From positions 137,025 to 201,024 of the forward strand of contig DAAN01000019.1 in NCBI GenBank assembly GCA_001701135.1: DNA of 64,000 nt. Reading direction: 5' to 3'. Under the pieces are notes generated by a model. The model saw only the letters and a program-made list of their open reading frames with translations. It had not been told where the DNA came from and did not search any database. Position numbers and translations under genes: made by a program. Shown piece after piece: positions 45,076 to 52,722 of this stretch. The DNA comes from Bacteroidales bacterium H3. GTDB lineage: Bacteria > Bacteroidota > Bacteroidia > Bacteroidales > Muribaculaceae. Numbering within the stretch: the stretch's first letter is position 1; every line of letters begins with the position of its first letter.

Positions 45076-45867
45076 ATGAGAATACGACCTAAGAAAGCTC
45101 TCGGACAGCATTTCCTCACCGATCTGTCGGTGGCACAACGGATAGCCGCAACCCTCGACGACTACAAGGGGCTGCCCGTGGTGGAAGTGGGACCCGGCAT
45201 GGGCGTCCTGACCCGTTTTCTGCTTGACGAGGGACACGACGTGAAAGTGGTGGAACTCGACACGGAAAGCGTGGACTATCTCAACGCCAATTTTCCCGAC
45301 CTTAAAGGGAGGATTGTCGAGGCTGATTTTCTGCGGGTCGATCTGGACGAACTGGTTCCCGGCAACGGTCCATTCTGCCTCATAGGCAATTACCCCTACA
45401 ACATTTCGTCGCAGATTTTCTTCCATGCACTCGACTGGAAAGACCGCATCGTATGCTGCTCGGGGATGCTTCAGAAGGAAGTGGCCGAGCGACTTGCCGC
45501 CCCCGCCGGAACTAAAGCCCGCGGCATACTGAGCGTGCTGCTTCAGGCATGGTACACAGTGGAATATCTCTTCACGGTCGACGAGCATGTGTTCAATCCC
45601 CCTCCCAAAGTAAAATCGGGAGTGATAAAGATGGTGCGCAACGATGTCACCGACCTCGGCTGCGACCAGACGCTGTTCCGCACAGTGGTTAAAACCACAT
45701 TCGGCCAGCGCCGCAAAACCATCCGCAACTCAGTGAAGCCCCTTTTCCCGGGGGGAGCGCCGCTGCCCGATTCGCCGCTGCTGGCTCTGCGCCCCGAGCA
45801 GCTCTCAGTGGCTCAATTCGTGGAACTGACCAATCTGGTGGCAGCCGCAAAACAAGCGCTTGTTTAA
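45076..45867 (+). CDS. rsmA: 16S rRNA dimethyladenosine transferase
   Basis: 263 residues from the ATG at 45076; a TTG at 45067 lies in the -7 box and cannot be used. RPKKALGQHFLTD is the RsmA opening, VEVGPGMGVLTRFLL the SAM site, and LIGNYPYNISSQI the N-L/N-P-Y catalytic motif. It dimethylates two adjacent adenines near the 3' end of 16S rRNA during small-subunit maturation. The last five codons and the stop fall inside a copy of the GCTTGTTTAATAATAAA repeat, so the C-terminus KQALV seems repeat-derived. Own promoter inside the flippase gene. Confidence 0.95.
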   Translation: MRIRPKKALGQHFLTDLSVAQRIAATLDDYKGLPVVEVGPGMGVLTRFLLDEGHDVKVVELDTESVDYLNANFPDLKGRIVEADFLRVDLDELVPGNGPFCLIGNYPYNISSQIFFHALDWKDRIVCCSGMLQKEVAERLAAPAGTKARGILSVLLQAWYTVEYLFTVDEHVFNPPPKVKSGVIKMVRNDVTDLGCDQTLFRTVVKTTFGQRRKTIRNSVKPLFPGGAPLPDSPLLALRPEQLSVAQFVELTNLVAAAKQALV

Positions 45868-45876
45868 TAATAAACA
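45850..45876 (+). repeat. GCTTGTTTAATAATAAA repeat overlapping the rsmA stop
   Basis: AAACAAGCGCTTGTTT is a 16-bp perfect palindrome (45850-45865) continued by AATAATAAAC, matching the ends of palindromic element 1. The rsmA TAA at 45865-45867 lies within it. Confidence 0.7.
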
Positions 45877-45908
45877 GGTCTGAGACCCTCTAATTCATCC
45901 CTACGGCA

Positions 45909-47273
45909 ATGAAAGAGTTTGACGAGGAATTTCTTGACAGAATCAAAGGCATCATCGCCAACCGCGATGACGCTGCCGCACGCCGCGAGCTCGACGAGAT
46001 GCACCCCGCCGACATTGCCGAGCTATATCAGGACCTTGACCTCAATCAGGCCGAATATCTCTATAAACTGCTCGACGAGGACACCGCGGCCGAGGTGCTG
46101 ATGCAACTCGACGAGGATGACCGCCGCAAGCTCCTCTCCGACATGGAGCCGGAGGAGATCGCCTCGAAATATATCGACCACCTCGACACCGACGATGCCG
46201 TGGACCTTATCCAGGATCTCGACAAAGAAGATCAGGAGGAGGTGCTCTCTCACATCGACAACGTGGATCAGGCCGGCGACATCATCGACCTGCTCAAATA
46301 TGACGAGGACACCGCCGGCGGCCTGATGGGCACCGAGATGCTTGTGGTGAACGAGAACTGGTCCATGCCCGAATGCATCAAGCAGCTCAGGATGCAGGCC
46401 GAGGACATGGACGAGGTCTATTACGTCTATGTGGTCGACAATGACGACCGCCTGCGCGGCACCCTGCCGCTGAAAGAACTAATCACCCACCCCTCGGTCT
46501 CCAAGATCAAGAATGTTATGGAGACCGACCCCGCAGCCGTGAAGACCGACACGCCACTCGACGAGGTGGCAATCGACTTCGAGAAATACGACCTTGTGGC
46601 CATGCCGGTAATCGACTCCATCGGACGTCTGGTGGGACATATCACGGTCGACGACGTCATGGATCGCGTGCGCGAATCGCAGGAACGCGACTATCAGCTG
46701 GCATCAGGTCTGTCGCAGGATGTGGAATCCGACGACACCATCTGGCAGCAGACCCGCGCCCGTCTGCCCTGGCTTCTCATCGGCATCATGGGCGGCATAG
46801 GCAATTCACTGATTCTCGGCAACTTCGAACAGGGATTCGCCACCAATCCCGCCATGGCGCTCTTTATCCCCATGATCGGCGGCACCGGCGGCAACGTCGG
46901 CATCCAGTCGTCGGCTATTGTGGTGCAGGGTCTTGCCAACGGTTCGCTGGAACTTAAGGACACCGCCCGGCAGCTTGGCAAGGAAGTGGGCGTAGGCCTC
47001 ATCAACGGCCTGCTCATTTCGCTTATCGTATTCATCTACAACTGCTTCCGACTCGACCCGCTCAATCCCACCACTATCGCCGTGTCGCTCTCGCTGATGG
47101 CCGTGGTGCTCTTCGCGTCGATATTCGGCACCTTCGTGCCGCTGACTCTCGAGCGTTTTAAAATCGACCCCGCCCTTGCCACCGGCCCGTTCATATCCAT
47201 CACCAACGACATTATAGGCATGCTCATCTACATGCTCATATCCTCGGCGCTCCTTTCGGCATTCGCAGCGTAA
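45909..47273 (+). CDS. mgtE: Magnesium transporter MgtE
   Basis: 454 residues, full length. The acidic N-terminal helical domain (about 1-135; MHPADIAELYQDLDLNQAEY, MEPEEIASKYIDHLDTDDAV) binds Mg2+, followed by a CBS pair (about 137-262; AGGLMGTEMLVVNENWSMPE, VGHITVDDVMDRVRESQERD). Five helices (about 290-454) contain GGTGGNVGIQSSAIVVQGLA, the pore signature. MgtE imports Mg2+ and closes when cytosolic Mg2+ is high. The 41-bp upstream gap is too short for an M-box riboswitch. A small unknown gene follows after 6 bp. Confidence 0.95.
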   Translation: MKEFDEEFLDRIKGIIANRDDAAARRELDEMHPADIAELYQDLDLNQAEYLYKLLDEDTAAEVLMQLDEDDRRKLLSDMEPEEIASKYIDHLDTDDAVDLIQDLDKEDQEEVLSHIDNVDQAGDIIDLLKYDEDTAGGLMGTEMLVVNENWSMPECIKQLRMQAEDMDEVYYVYVVDNDDRLRGTLPLKELITHPSVSKIKNVMETDPAAVKTDTPLDEVAIDFEKYDLVAMPVIDSIGRLVGHITVDDVMDRVRESQERDYQLASGLSQDVESDDTIWQQTRARLPWLLIGIMGGIGNSLILGNFEQGFATNPAMALFIPMIGGTGGNVGIQSSAIVVQGLANGSLELKDTARQLGKEVGVGLINGLLISLIVFIYNCFRLDPLNPTTIAVSLSLMAVVLFASIFGTFVPLTLERFKIDPALATGPFISITNDIIGMLIYMLISSALLSAFAA

Positions 47274-47279
47274 AGAAAC

Positions 47280-47765
47280 ATGCAGTTCATCGGCACAGTT
47301 GAGTTTTATGTCACGCTATTGCTGGCGGCAGCCATAATAGCCGGCATCATCGCCATGCCTTCGGGTCACGGTCCTGTTGAGACCGACTTCTCGGAAGCAT
47401 TCCTCACTTTCGATCCGGAACTTACCGACCTCACTCCACGGATGGAGCTTGAATGCCTGCCCGACGGTTCAGTGAAACTCACCCGCATCGGCCTGCCCGA
47501 CGACATCGACAGTGCCGCCACCGTGGCGCTCTCAATCACCCGCAAAGGGTTCGACCTCAGCGCCGAGGAGCGCATCACCCCGGGCGCACGCCCCTATCTG
47601 CGCACTGAATCGCAACCTGTCAACAAGGCCACATTCATCCTTGCCGGTCTCGCTCAGGAGCGGTATCACATGCGCTACAACTCCGAACCGACCACCAGTT
47701 TCACCACCCTCTCGTTTGTCAACCGTCCGGGTCTGCGTTCCACCCGTCTTTTCCGACATGCCTGA
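47280..47765 (+). CDS. Small membrane-anchored protein of unknown function
   Basis: 161 residues. A hydrophobic helix near the start (about 9-27, EFYVTLLLAAAIIAGIIAMP) is followed by a soluble, probably periplasmic, beta-rich part (MELECLPDGSVKLTRIGLP, TVALSITRKGFDLSAEERIT, TTSFTTLSFVNRPG). I do not recognise a family. It begins 6 bp after mgtE and is probably translated from the same mRNA. It could be an MgtE partner or simply a downstream passenger. Confidence 0.7.
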   Translation: MQFIGTVEFYVTLLLAAAIIAGIIAMPSGHGPVETDFSEAFLTFDPELTDLTPRMELECLPDGSVKLTRIGLPDDIDSAATVALSITRKGFDLSAEERITPGARPYLRTESQPVNKATFILAGLAQERYHMRYNSEPTTSFTTLSFVNRPGLRSTRLFRHA

Positions 47766-47793
47766 CACGCCATGCCTGACCCGGATAAAATAA

Positions 47794-47830
47794 GAGCTTG
47801 TGTCGGTAACATATATTATTAAACAAGCTC
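47794..47830. repeat. Short palindrome built from the ends of element 1
   Basis: GAGCTTG (47794) and its inverted copy CAAGCTC (47824-47830) enclose TGTCGGTAACATATATTATT, nearly the same as the right-end sequence of element 1 (GTCGGTAACATTTATTATT at 9279 onward). It looks like an internally deleted element just upstream of the tRNA-Gln promoter. Confidence 0.7.
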
Positions 47831-47835
47831 TTAAA

Positions 47836-47867
47836 TTTGCAAAAGCCGAAAAAACTCGCTAACTTTG
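47836..47867 (+). promoter_or_regulatory. Promoter TTTG-N20-TAACTTTG for tRNA-Gln
   Basis: TTTG (47836-47839), 20 nt, TAACTTTG (47860-47867): perfect consensus, 40 nt before the mature tRNA. Confidence 0.85.
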
Positions 47868-47907
47868 CAATCGCTTTAGGGAGTCACACGCCCTGAGCGC
47901 CAAGGAT

Positions 47908-47978
47908 TGTCTTATGGTGTAATGGTAGCACTGCAGTTTTTGGTTCTGCCTGTCCAGGTTCGAATCCTGGTAAGACAA
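47908..47978 (+). tRNA. tRNA-Gln (anticodon TTG)
   Basis: 71 nt fold as a full cloverleaf: acceptor TGTCTTA with TAAGACA, D stem GTG/CAC, anticodon stem GCAGT/TCTGC around TTTTGGT (anticodon TTG, reading CAA and CAG), T arm CCAGG-TTCGAAT-CCTGG, discriminator A. The innermost anticodon-stem pair (31-39) is U with U, a mismatch. CCA is not encoded. A terminator follows. Confidence 0.95.
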
Positions 47979-47989
47979 CATCCCCCATC

Positions 47990-48024
47990 AGAGCCGGGTA
48001 GCATCCGCCCGGCTCTTTTCTTTT
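47990..48024 (+). terminator. Rho-independent terminator of tRNA-Gln
   Basis: AGAGCCGGG pairs with CCCGGCTCT around a 10-nt loop, followed by TTTCTTTT. Confidence 0.9.
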
Positions 48025-48063
48025 ACAGAAATTGCGCGGGTCGACCCCCGCAAGCATCTCTGT

Positions 48064-48110
48064 AAAAAAACAGCGCTCACGTGTATCCATCACGGACTAC
48101 GGGAGCGCTG
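48064..48110 (-). terminator. Minus-strand terminator of the GH97 gene
   Basis: On the minus strand CAGCGCTC pairs with GAGCGCTG around a 24-nt loop and is followed by a run of seven T. It lies about 137 nt after the GH97 stop. The AT-rich 48111-48246 in between shows no other feature. Confidence 0.75.
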
Positions 48111-48246
48111 GCCTATACAACTTGAATCAAGGTTGGTTAAAATCTATCCTTCTTGCTTTTATTTGAATTGATTGTCTTGCTTACTTCGAAAAATTCACAT
48201 TCTGTATTCTTTATCTTATTTTTGTCTTTCCTTATTCTATAATCTC

Positions 48247-50364
48247 TTATTTCGTCATCGGCTCGAAACGGATGGCGAAACCACCGCCGCGGGCCATCAT
48301 CCCGCTTAGCGACATTGTGCTGTCGACCTCGCGAGTCGAGATCTGATAGGTTTCGGGGTTGGAGTATCCGTCGGAGTCGTTTCTGTCTGCGTAAATGGTA
48401 GCCCGGTATTTCATTCCGGGTGTGAGGAAACTGAGGGGCAGTCTGTAAGAACGCGCATAGTTGGCCACACCGCCGGCATACCAGTCGTCGCTGTTCTTAT
48501 CCTTGCGGACAACGATAATGAACTCACCCGGCTCGGCGTCGATATAGCGGCTCTCGCTCCAGTCAACAGGCACATCCTTGATGAACTGGAAGGCATCCAT
48601 CTTTTCGGCATAGTGCTCGGGCATATCGGCAGCCATCTGCAGAGGCGAGTACATCGTCAGATAGAGCGCAAGCTGGTTTGCGATGGTGGCGTGCTTGCGG
48701 TTGCCGTTGCCGGGGGCGAACGAACTCATGTCCATGCGGAAGATACCGGGAGTGAAATCCATAGGGCCTCCCTTGAGACGTGTGAACGGGAGAATCGTCA
48801 CATGCTGTGTCGACATACCCTGAAATTCCTGCCCCATGGCCGATTCATTGCCGATGAGATTGGGATATGTACGGGCCAGACCGGTGGGACGCACAGCCTC
48901 GTGGGCGTCAACCATAATCTGCTTGTCGGCGGCTTTCTTCACTGCGTCGAGATAGTGCCGCACCGATGTCTGATTGTAGTGATAGTTGCCCTTGGGGAGT
49001 ATATTGCCCACATAACCGCTCTTGACGGCGTCGTAGCCATACTGCTTCATCAGATCATAGGCCCGGTCCATATACTTCTCGTAGTTGGGGATAGAGCCTG
49101 ACGTCTCGTGGTGCATCATCAGTTTTATACCCTTTGAGCGGGCATAGTCGTTGAGCGCCTTAATATCGAAGTCGGGATAAGGGGTGAGGAAATCGAACAC
49201 GAATTCTTTCTCTTTTCCGATCCAGTCTTCCCAGCCTACATTCCAACCCTCCACAAGCAGCTGGTCGAAACCGTTGGCGGCGGCAAAGTCGATATAACGG
49301 CGTACATTCTCGTTGTTGGCGCCATGCTTGCCGTGGGGTTTGGCTTTTGTATAGTCGAAAGTCGCGAGATCGAAATCGGAGGCATCGGTGTAGCTCCACT
49401 GGCTTTTGCCGGTGATCATCTCCCACCAAACGCCCATGAATTTCACAGGTTTGATCCAGGAAGTATCCTCGAGCTTACACGGCTCGTTGAGATTGTAGAT
49501 GATATTCGAGGCGAGGATGTCGGTGGCCTTGTCGCCGAGCATCACCACGCGCCATGGAGTGGGAAACGGGGTCTTCACGGTGGCCATGGTGCCGTCGGGC
49601 ATAGGGGTCAGCCATGAGGTGAATGTCATCGAGGGGATATCCAGATTGAGATGCATGGCCGGATAGTCGATCAAAGCAGCCTCGTGGATGTTGACATATT
49701 TGCCCGAAGGGGTTTTCATCTGCAGCGCGGTCTGCACGCCGGTGTTGGCGAATCGGGTAGTGGAGGCGTTGTCGAAACGCAGATTGGCGGCACGCGACGG
49801 AATCTCATGGAGTTTGGAAATGAAATATTCATATTCCTGGGTATCGTAATCGCCGGGAATCCACCAGGCCTTGTAATCGCCACCCATTGCAAACTGTGTT
49901 AGCTCGTCGGCGATGACAAACTCCTTTTTTTTCTGCTCAGGGAAGATATAGCGGAAACCGACACCGTCGTCAAACACGCGAAACTCCACATCCATCTTCA
50001 CCTTGTCGCGGCCAGTGCCCTGCTCCATCGACACAATCATGCTGTTGTAGTGATTGCGGATTTCGCTGTTTTCACCCCACACAGGTTTCCATGTCTCGTC
50101 GAATCTATCATGTTCCACGCCGGTTACTTCGAAACCGTCGGTGATCATGCCGTCATCTTTCAGTTCAAAACCGAGGTGTGAGGGGCGTATAATCTTTTCG
50201 CCGAGGAAGTCGACAGTATATATAGGAGTACCCTTGTCGTCAAGATAAAATTCTACATTTATGCGGCCATCGGGCGACAATACCCTCTCGGCGGCGGAGG
50301 TTGCAGGCGTTGTCACGAAGATCAGCGCCGCAACCCCAAAAACTAATTTCATGGTTTTGATCAT
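48247..50364 (-). CDS. Glycoside hydrolase family 97 (SusB-like alpha-glucosidase/galactosidase)
   Basis: 705 residues with a signal peptide (cleavage near TPATSAAE, about 24). The GH97 N-terminal beta domain (VLSPDGRINVEFYLDDKGTP, ELKDDGMITDGFEV, DVEFRVFDDGVGFRYIFPE) leads to the catalytic barrel (FMGVWWEMITGKSQW, VEGWNVGWEDW, MMHHETSGSIPNYEKYMDRA, VDAHEAVRPTGLARTYPN). The C-terminal beta domain follows. The family comprises SusB-type inverting alpha-glucosidases and retaining alpha-galactosidases. HHETSG with DAHEAVRPTG suggests the inverting, Glu-based type, but I would not fix the substrate. Periplasmic. Divergent from the DUF6377 regulator, which may control it. Confidence 0.92.
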   Translation of the reverse strand: MIKTMKLVFGVAALIFVTTPATSAAERVLSPDGRINVEFYLDDKGTPIYTVDFLGEKIIRPSHLGFELKDDGMITDGFEVTGVEHDRFDETWKPVWGENSEIRNHYNSMIVSMEQGTGRDKVKMDVEFRVFDDGVGFRYIFPEQKKKEFVIADELTQFAMGGDYKAWWIPGDYDTQEYEYFISKLHEIPSRAANLRFDNASTTRFANTGVQTALQMKTPSGKYVNIHEAALIDYPAMHLNLDIPSMTFTSWLTPMPDGTMATVKTPFPTPWRVVMLGDKATDILASNIIYNLNEPCKLEDTSWIKPVKFMGVWWEMITGKSQWSYTDASDFDLATFDYTKAKPHGKHGANNENVRRYIDFAAANGFDQLLVEGWNVGWEDWIGKEKEFVFDFLTPYPDFDIKALNDYARSKGIKLMMHHETSGSIPNYEKYMDRAYDLMKQYGYDAVKSGYVGNILPKGNYHYNQTSVRHYLDAVKKAADKQIMVDAHEAVRPTGLARTYPNLIGNESAMGQEFQGMSTQHVTILPFTRLKGGPMDFTPGIFRMDMSSFAPGNGNRKHATIANQLALYLTMYSPLQMAADMPEHYAEKMDAFQFIKDVPVDWSESRYIDAEPGEFIIVVRKDKNSDDWYAGGVANYARSYRLPLSFLTPGMKYRATIYADRNDSDGYSNPETYQISTREVDSTMSLSGMMARGGGFAIRFEPMTK

Positions 50365-50388
50365 GGTGAAAAATCATTAATTTCGACG

Positions 50389-50420
50389 CAAAATTAACAC
50401 TTCAACTTCGCGGTGTCAAT
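50389..50420 (-). promoter_or_regulatory. Promoter ATTG-N20-TAATTTTG for GH97
   Basis: On the minus strand -33 ATTG (50417-50420), 20 nt, then a perfect -7 TAATTTTG (50389-50396). Leader about 20 nt. Confidence 0.7.
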
Positions 50421-50506
50421 AGCAGGTAGTGCGCGGGGAGCGTTCAGAAATGCAAACATCTGGGAACTAAACATCTGAAAAAACAATCCATAAAAATCAG
50501 GTAGCG

Positions 50507-50538
50507 CTTGCGCCATTGAAATATAATGTTTAACTTTG
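50507..50538 (+). promoter_or_regulatory. Promoter CTTG-N20-TAACTTTG
   Basis: -33 CTTG (50507-50510), 20 nt, -7 TAACTTTG (50531-50538). It drives the DUF6377 gene and faces away from the GH97 promoter about 90 bp apart. Confidence 0.75.
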
Positions 50539-50589
50539 CACAATCCGAGTTTTAACAGCCAAAAACAACCGGAAAAATCACATTTCGCG

Positions 50590-52224
50590 ATGCGTAAACT
50601 TGTCACTCTGTTCCTAATTGTTTTTGCCGCTGCCGCAGCAGTGGCAAAAACCGACGACGCACTCCGTCAGCTCGACGAAGTGCTCGGGCAACGCACCGCA
50701 TTCATGGAGCAGAAACAGCTGCGTATCGACAGCATCCGCAGCTCGATGGAACGAACATCGACAACAGCCGAGAAACTGCAGGTGCTCAACAGCCTATTCG
50801 ACGAATATCACACATTCCGGTTCGACTCCACACTCGCCGTGGCCGACCGGGCCGAAAAACTCGCACTCGCCTCGGGCGACTCTCTCGAACTGGCCCGTGT
50901 AAAGATCCACAAAGCCCTGTCGCTGGCCACCGCCGGGCATTTCAGCCAGGCCACCGAGATCCTCACCCACATGAATTCGGCACAGCTCACCCCGGGCCTG
51001 AAACAAGAATATTTCGACGCTCTCAGCTGGACCTACAGCGCATGGGGCGAATACTCCCGATCCGACGCTTTCGCGCCGCACTTCTACGGCAAACAGCGCG
51101 AATACCTCGACTCGCTGCTTGCGGTCACGCCGCGGGGCACCGTCGACTATTATTATAGTCTGGCAGAACAGAAGCTGAACAAAGGAGAATCCGACAAAGC
51201 ACTGTCGCTCTACAGCCAGGCGCTGCAGCTTACCCCGCCCGACAGCCGCCGCCACGCCCAGATATGTTTCTCCATAGCGATGATCTATCGGGGACGGCAC
51301 GACACCGAACGCTACATGCAATGGCTCGTAAAGTCGGCCATCGCCGACCAGCGGCTTGCATCCAAGGAGCATCTTGCCCTCCAGGAACTCGCGCTTTTCC
51401 TTAAGCACAACAACGCCGACGCCGAACGTGCCAACCACTATCTTCAGGTGTCGCTCGACGACGCGCTTTTCTTCAATAACCGACTGCGCATGCTCGAAAT
51501 CGCCGAACTGATTCCCGAGATCTCCACAAGCTATCAGCAGACCATCGAGTCGCAGAACAGGCGACTGAAATCCTACATCATCGCGGTGGCGATAGCCCTG
51601 CTGTCGATGGCCGCCGCCATCTACGTCGCATTCGCACAGGTCAGGAAGAAACATGAGGCGTTGAGCGCCGTCAGCGGCCTCAACGCCCGCCTCGAGCATA
51701 TCAACCGACAGCTCGAACAGAGCAACCGACGCATGGAGGAGACCAACCGGTCGCACGAGCGCTATGTGAGCCTCTTTATGGACCTTTGCGCCGCATATAT
51801 CGACAAACTCAACCGTTTTCCGCTGATTCTCAAACTGAAAGTACGCAACATGGCCGAGCTGAACCCCGTCGCCGAGCGTTATATCCGCCCCACGGAGTCG
51901 GAAATCAGGGAGATGTTTCTCAACTTCGACACCACATTCCTGCGGCTCTATCCCGACTTCGTGGAGCAATTCAACAGTCTCCTCCGCCCCGACTGCCGCA
52001 TTGCCCAGAAAGACCCGCGGCGCCTCAACACCGACCTCCGCATCTATGCATTAGTGCGCATGGGCGTCACCGACAGCAACAAAATCGCATCGCTGCTCTT
52101 TTATTCCCCGCAGACCATCTTCAACCACCGCACCGCCGTGCGCAACCGCGCCATCCGCCGCGACACGTTCGAGGCCGACGTCGCGACCCTCTGCTCGGCT
52201 GAATTCGGCGAAAAACAGCCTTGA
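50590..52224 (+). CDS. DUF6377-family membrane-spanning regulator
   Basis: 544 residues from the ATG at 50590; an in-frame codon at 50536 lies in the promoter and is ignored. Signal sequence (about 1-20), a periplasmic helical part with TPR-like repeats (about 30-330), one membrane helix (about 345-365, YIIAVAIALLSMAAAIYVAF), a coiled coil, then a cytoplasmic end. SVTDSNKIASLLFYSPQTIFNHRT-like sequence near 505-530 (VRMGVTDSNKIASLLFYSPQ) resembles a LuxR-type helix-turn-helix. This is the layout of Bacteroidales membrane-bound regulators that sense glycans or envelope state. The divergent GH97 gene is the obvious target; that is inference. Confidence 0.85.
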   Translation: MRKLVTLFLIVFAAAAAVAKTDDALRQLDEVLGQRTAFMEQKQLRIDSIRSSMERTSTTAEKLQVLNSLFDEYHTFRFDSTLAVADRAEKLALASGDSLELARVKIHKALSLATAGHFSQATEILTHMNSAQLTPGLKQEYFDALSWTYSAWGEYSRSDAFAPHFYGKQREYLDSLLAVTPRGTVDYYYSLAEQKLNKGESDKALSLYSQALQLTPPDSRRHAQICFSIAMIYRGRHDTERYMQWLVKSAIADQRLASKEHLALQELALFLKHNNADAERANHYLQVSLDDALFFNNRLRMLEIAELIPEISTSYQQTIESQNRRLKSYIIAVAIALLSMAAAIYVAFAQVRKKHEALSAVSGLNARLEHINRQLEQSNRRMEETNRSHERYVSLFMDLCAAYIDKLNRFPLILKLKVRNMAELNPVAERYIRPTESEIREMFLNFDTTFLRLYPDFVEQFNSLLRPDCRIAQKDPRRLNTDLRIYALVRMGVTDSNKIASLLFYSPQTIFNHRTAVRNRAIRRDTFEADVATLCSAEFGEKQP

Positions 52225-52249
52225 GGTCACAAAATTTCGCGCAAAAGAT

Positions 52250-52280
52250 TTTGTCATGTGGAAAAAACTGTGTAATTTTG
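52250..52280 (+). promoter_or_regulatory. Promoter TTTG-N19-TAATTTTG for rpsU
   Basis: TTTG (52250-52253), 19 nt, TAATTTTG (52273-52280). About 90 nt of leader precede rpsU. Confidence 0.8.
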
Positions 52281-52372
52281 CCCCGCAAAACAAGTTAGGT
52301 CTGGCCGACAGCCTCGCCAGGCCGAGTTTTCAACAGCAAACAACAAAAACTAAAGAATAAGAATCTCAAAAA

Positions 52373-52564
52373 ATGATCATCGTACAAGTTAAAGAAGGCG
52401 ACAACATCGAAAAAGCTCTCAAGAAATTCAAACGTAAATACGAGAAAACCGGCATCGTGAAGGAACTTCGCAGCCGTCAGGCTTTTGAAAAGCCCTCTGT
52501 AGCAAACCGCAAGAAGATGATGAAAGCGGTTTACGTGCAGAAGCTCCGTCTTGCCGAGGATTAA
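52373..52564 (+). CDS. rpsU: 30S ribosomal protein bS21
   Basis: 63 residues: VKEGDNIEKALKKFKRKYEK and RKKMMKAVYVQKLRLAED are bS21 signatures. In Bacteroidetes ribosomes bS21, with bS18 and bS6, hides the anti-Shine-Dalgarno end of 16S rRNA. The leader just upstream (AAAGAATAAGAATCTCAAAA) has no Shine-Dalgarno. It heads rpsU-xerC-hpf, with a 20-bp-armed palindrome between the first two genes. Confidence 0.96.
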   Translation: MIIVQVKEGDNIEKALKKFKRKYEKTGIVKELRSRQAFEKPSVANRKKMMKAVYVQKLRLAED

Positions 52565-52579
52565 TTTCTCCGCTTTTTC

Positions 52580-52605
52580 TTTGTGAAATATTTGCATTTC
52601 ACAAA
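52580..52605. promoter_or_regulatory. Perfect palindrome between rpsU and xerC
   Basis: TTTGTGAAAT (52580-52589) and ATTTCACAAA (52596-52605) are perfect inverted repeats around ATTTGC. There is no T-run after it on either strand, so it looks more like an operator or RNA processing hairpin than a terminator. Confidence 0.55.
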
Positions 52606-52722
52606 AGAATGATGTAACTTCGCTACTGAGCCGACGGGATAGCCGCAAGGCGCACCCCGAGGATGCCTCAAAAGCATATAATCATGCTCGACGGCACTCC
52701 GCAATCAGCGGCCGCGAAGTAG

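Noticed and set aside
45868..45908. Possible M-box riboswitch before mgtE
   Set aside because: The gap is 41 bp and half of it is a dispersed repeat, far too short for the aptamer.
47884..48093. 69-residue minus-strand frame over tRNA-Gln
   Set aside because: Antisense of the tRNA produces the usual GFEPG-type artefact.
52350..52372. Shine-Dalgarno before rpsU as in some Bacteroidetes
   Set aside because: The leader reads AAAGAATAAGAATCTCAAAA with no GGAGG-like core.
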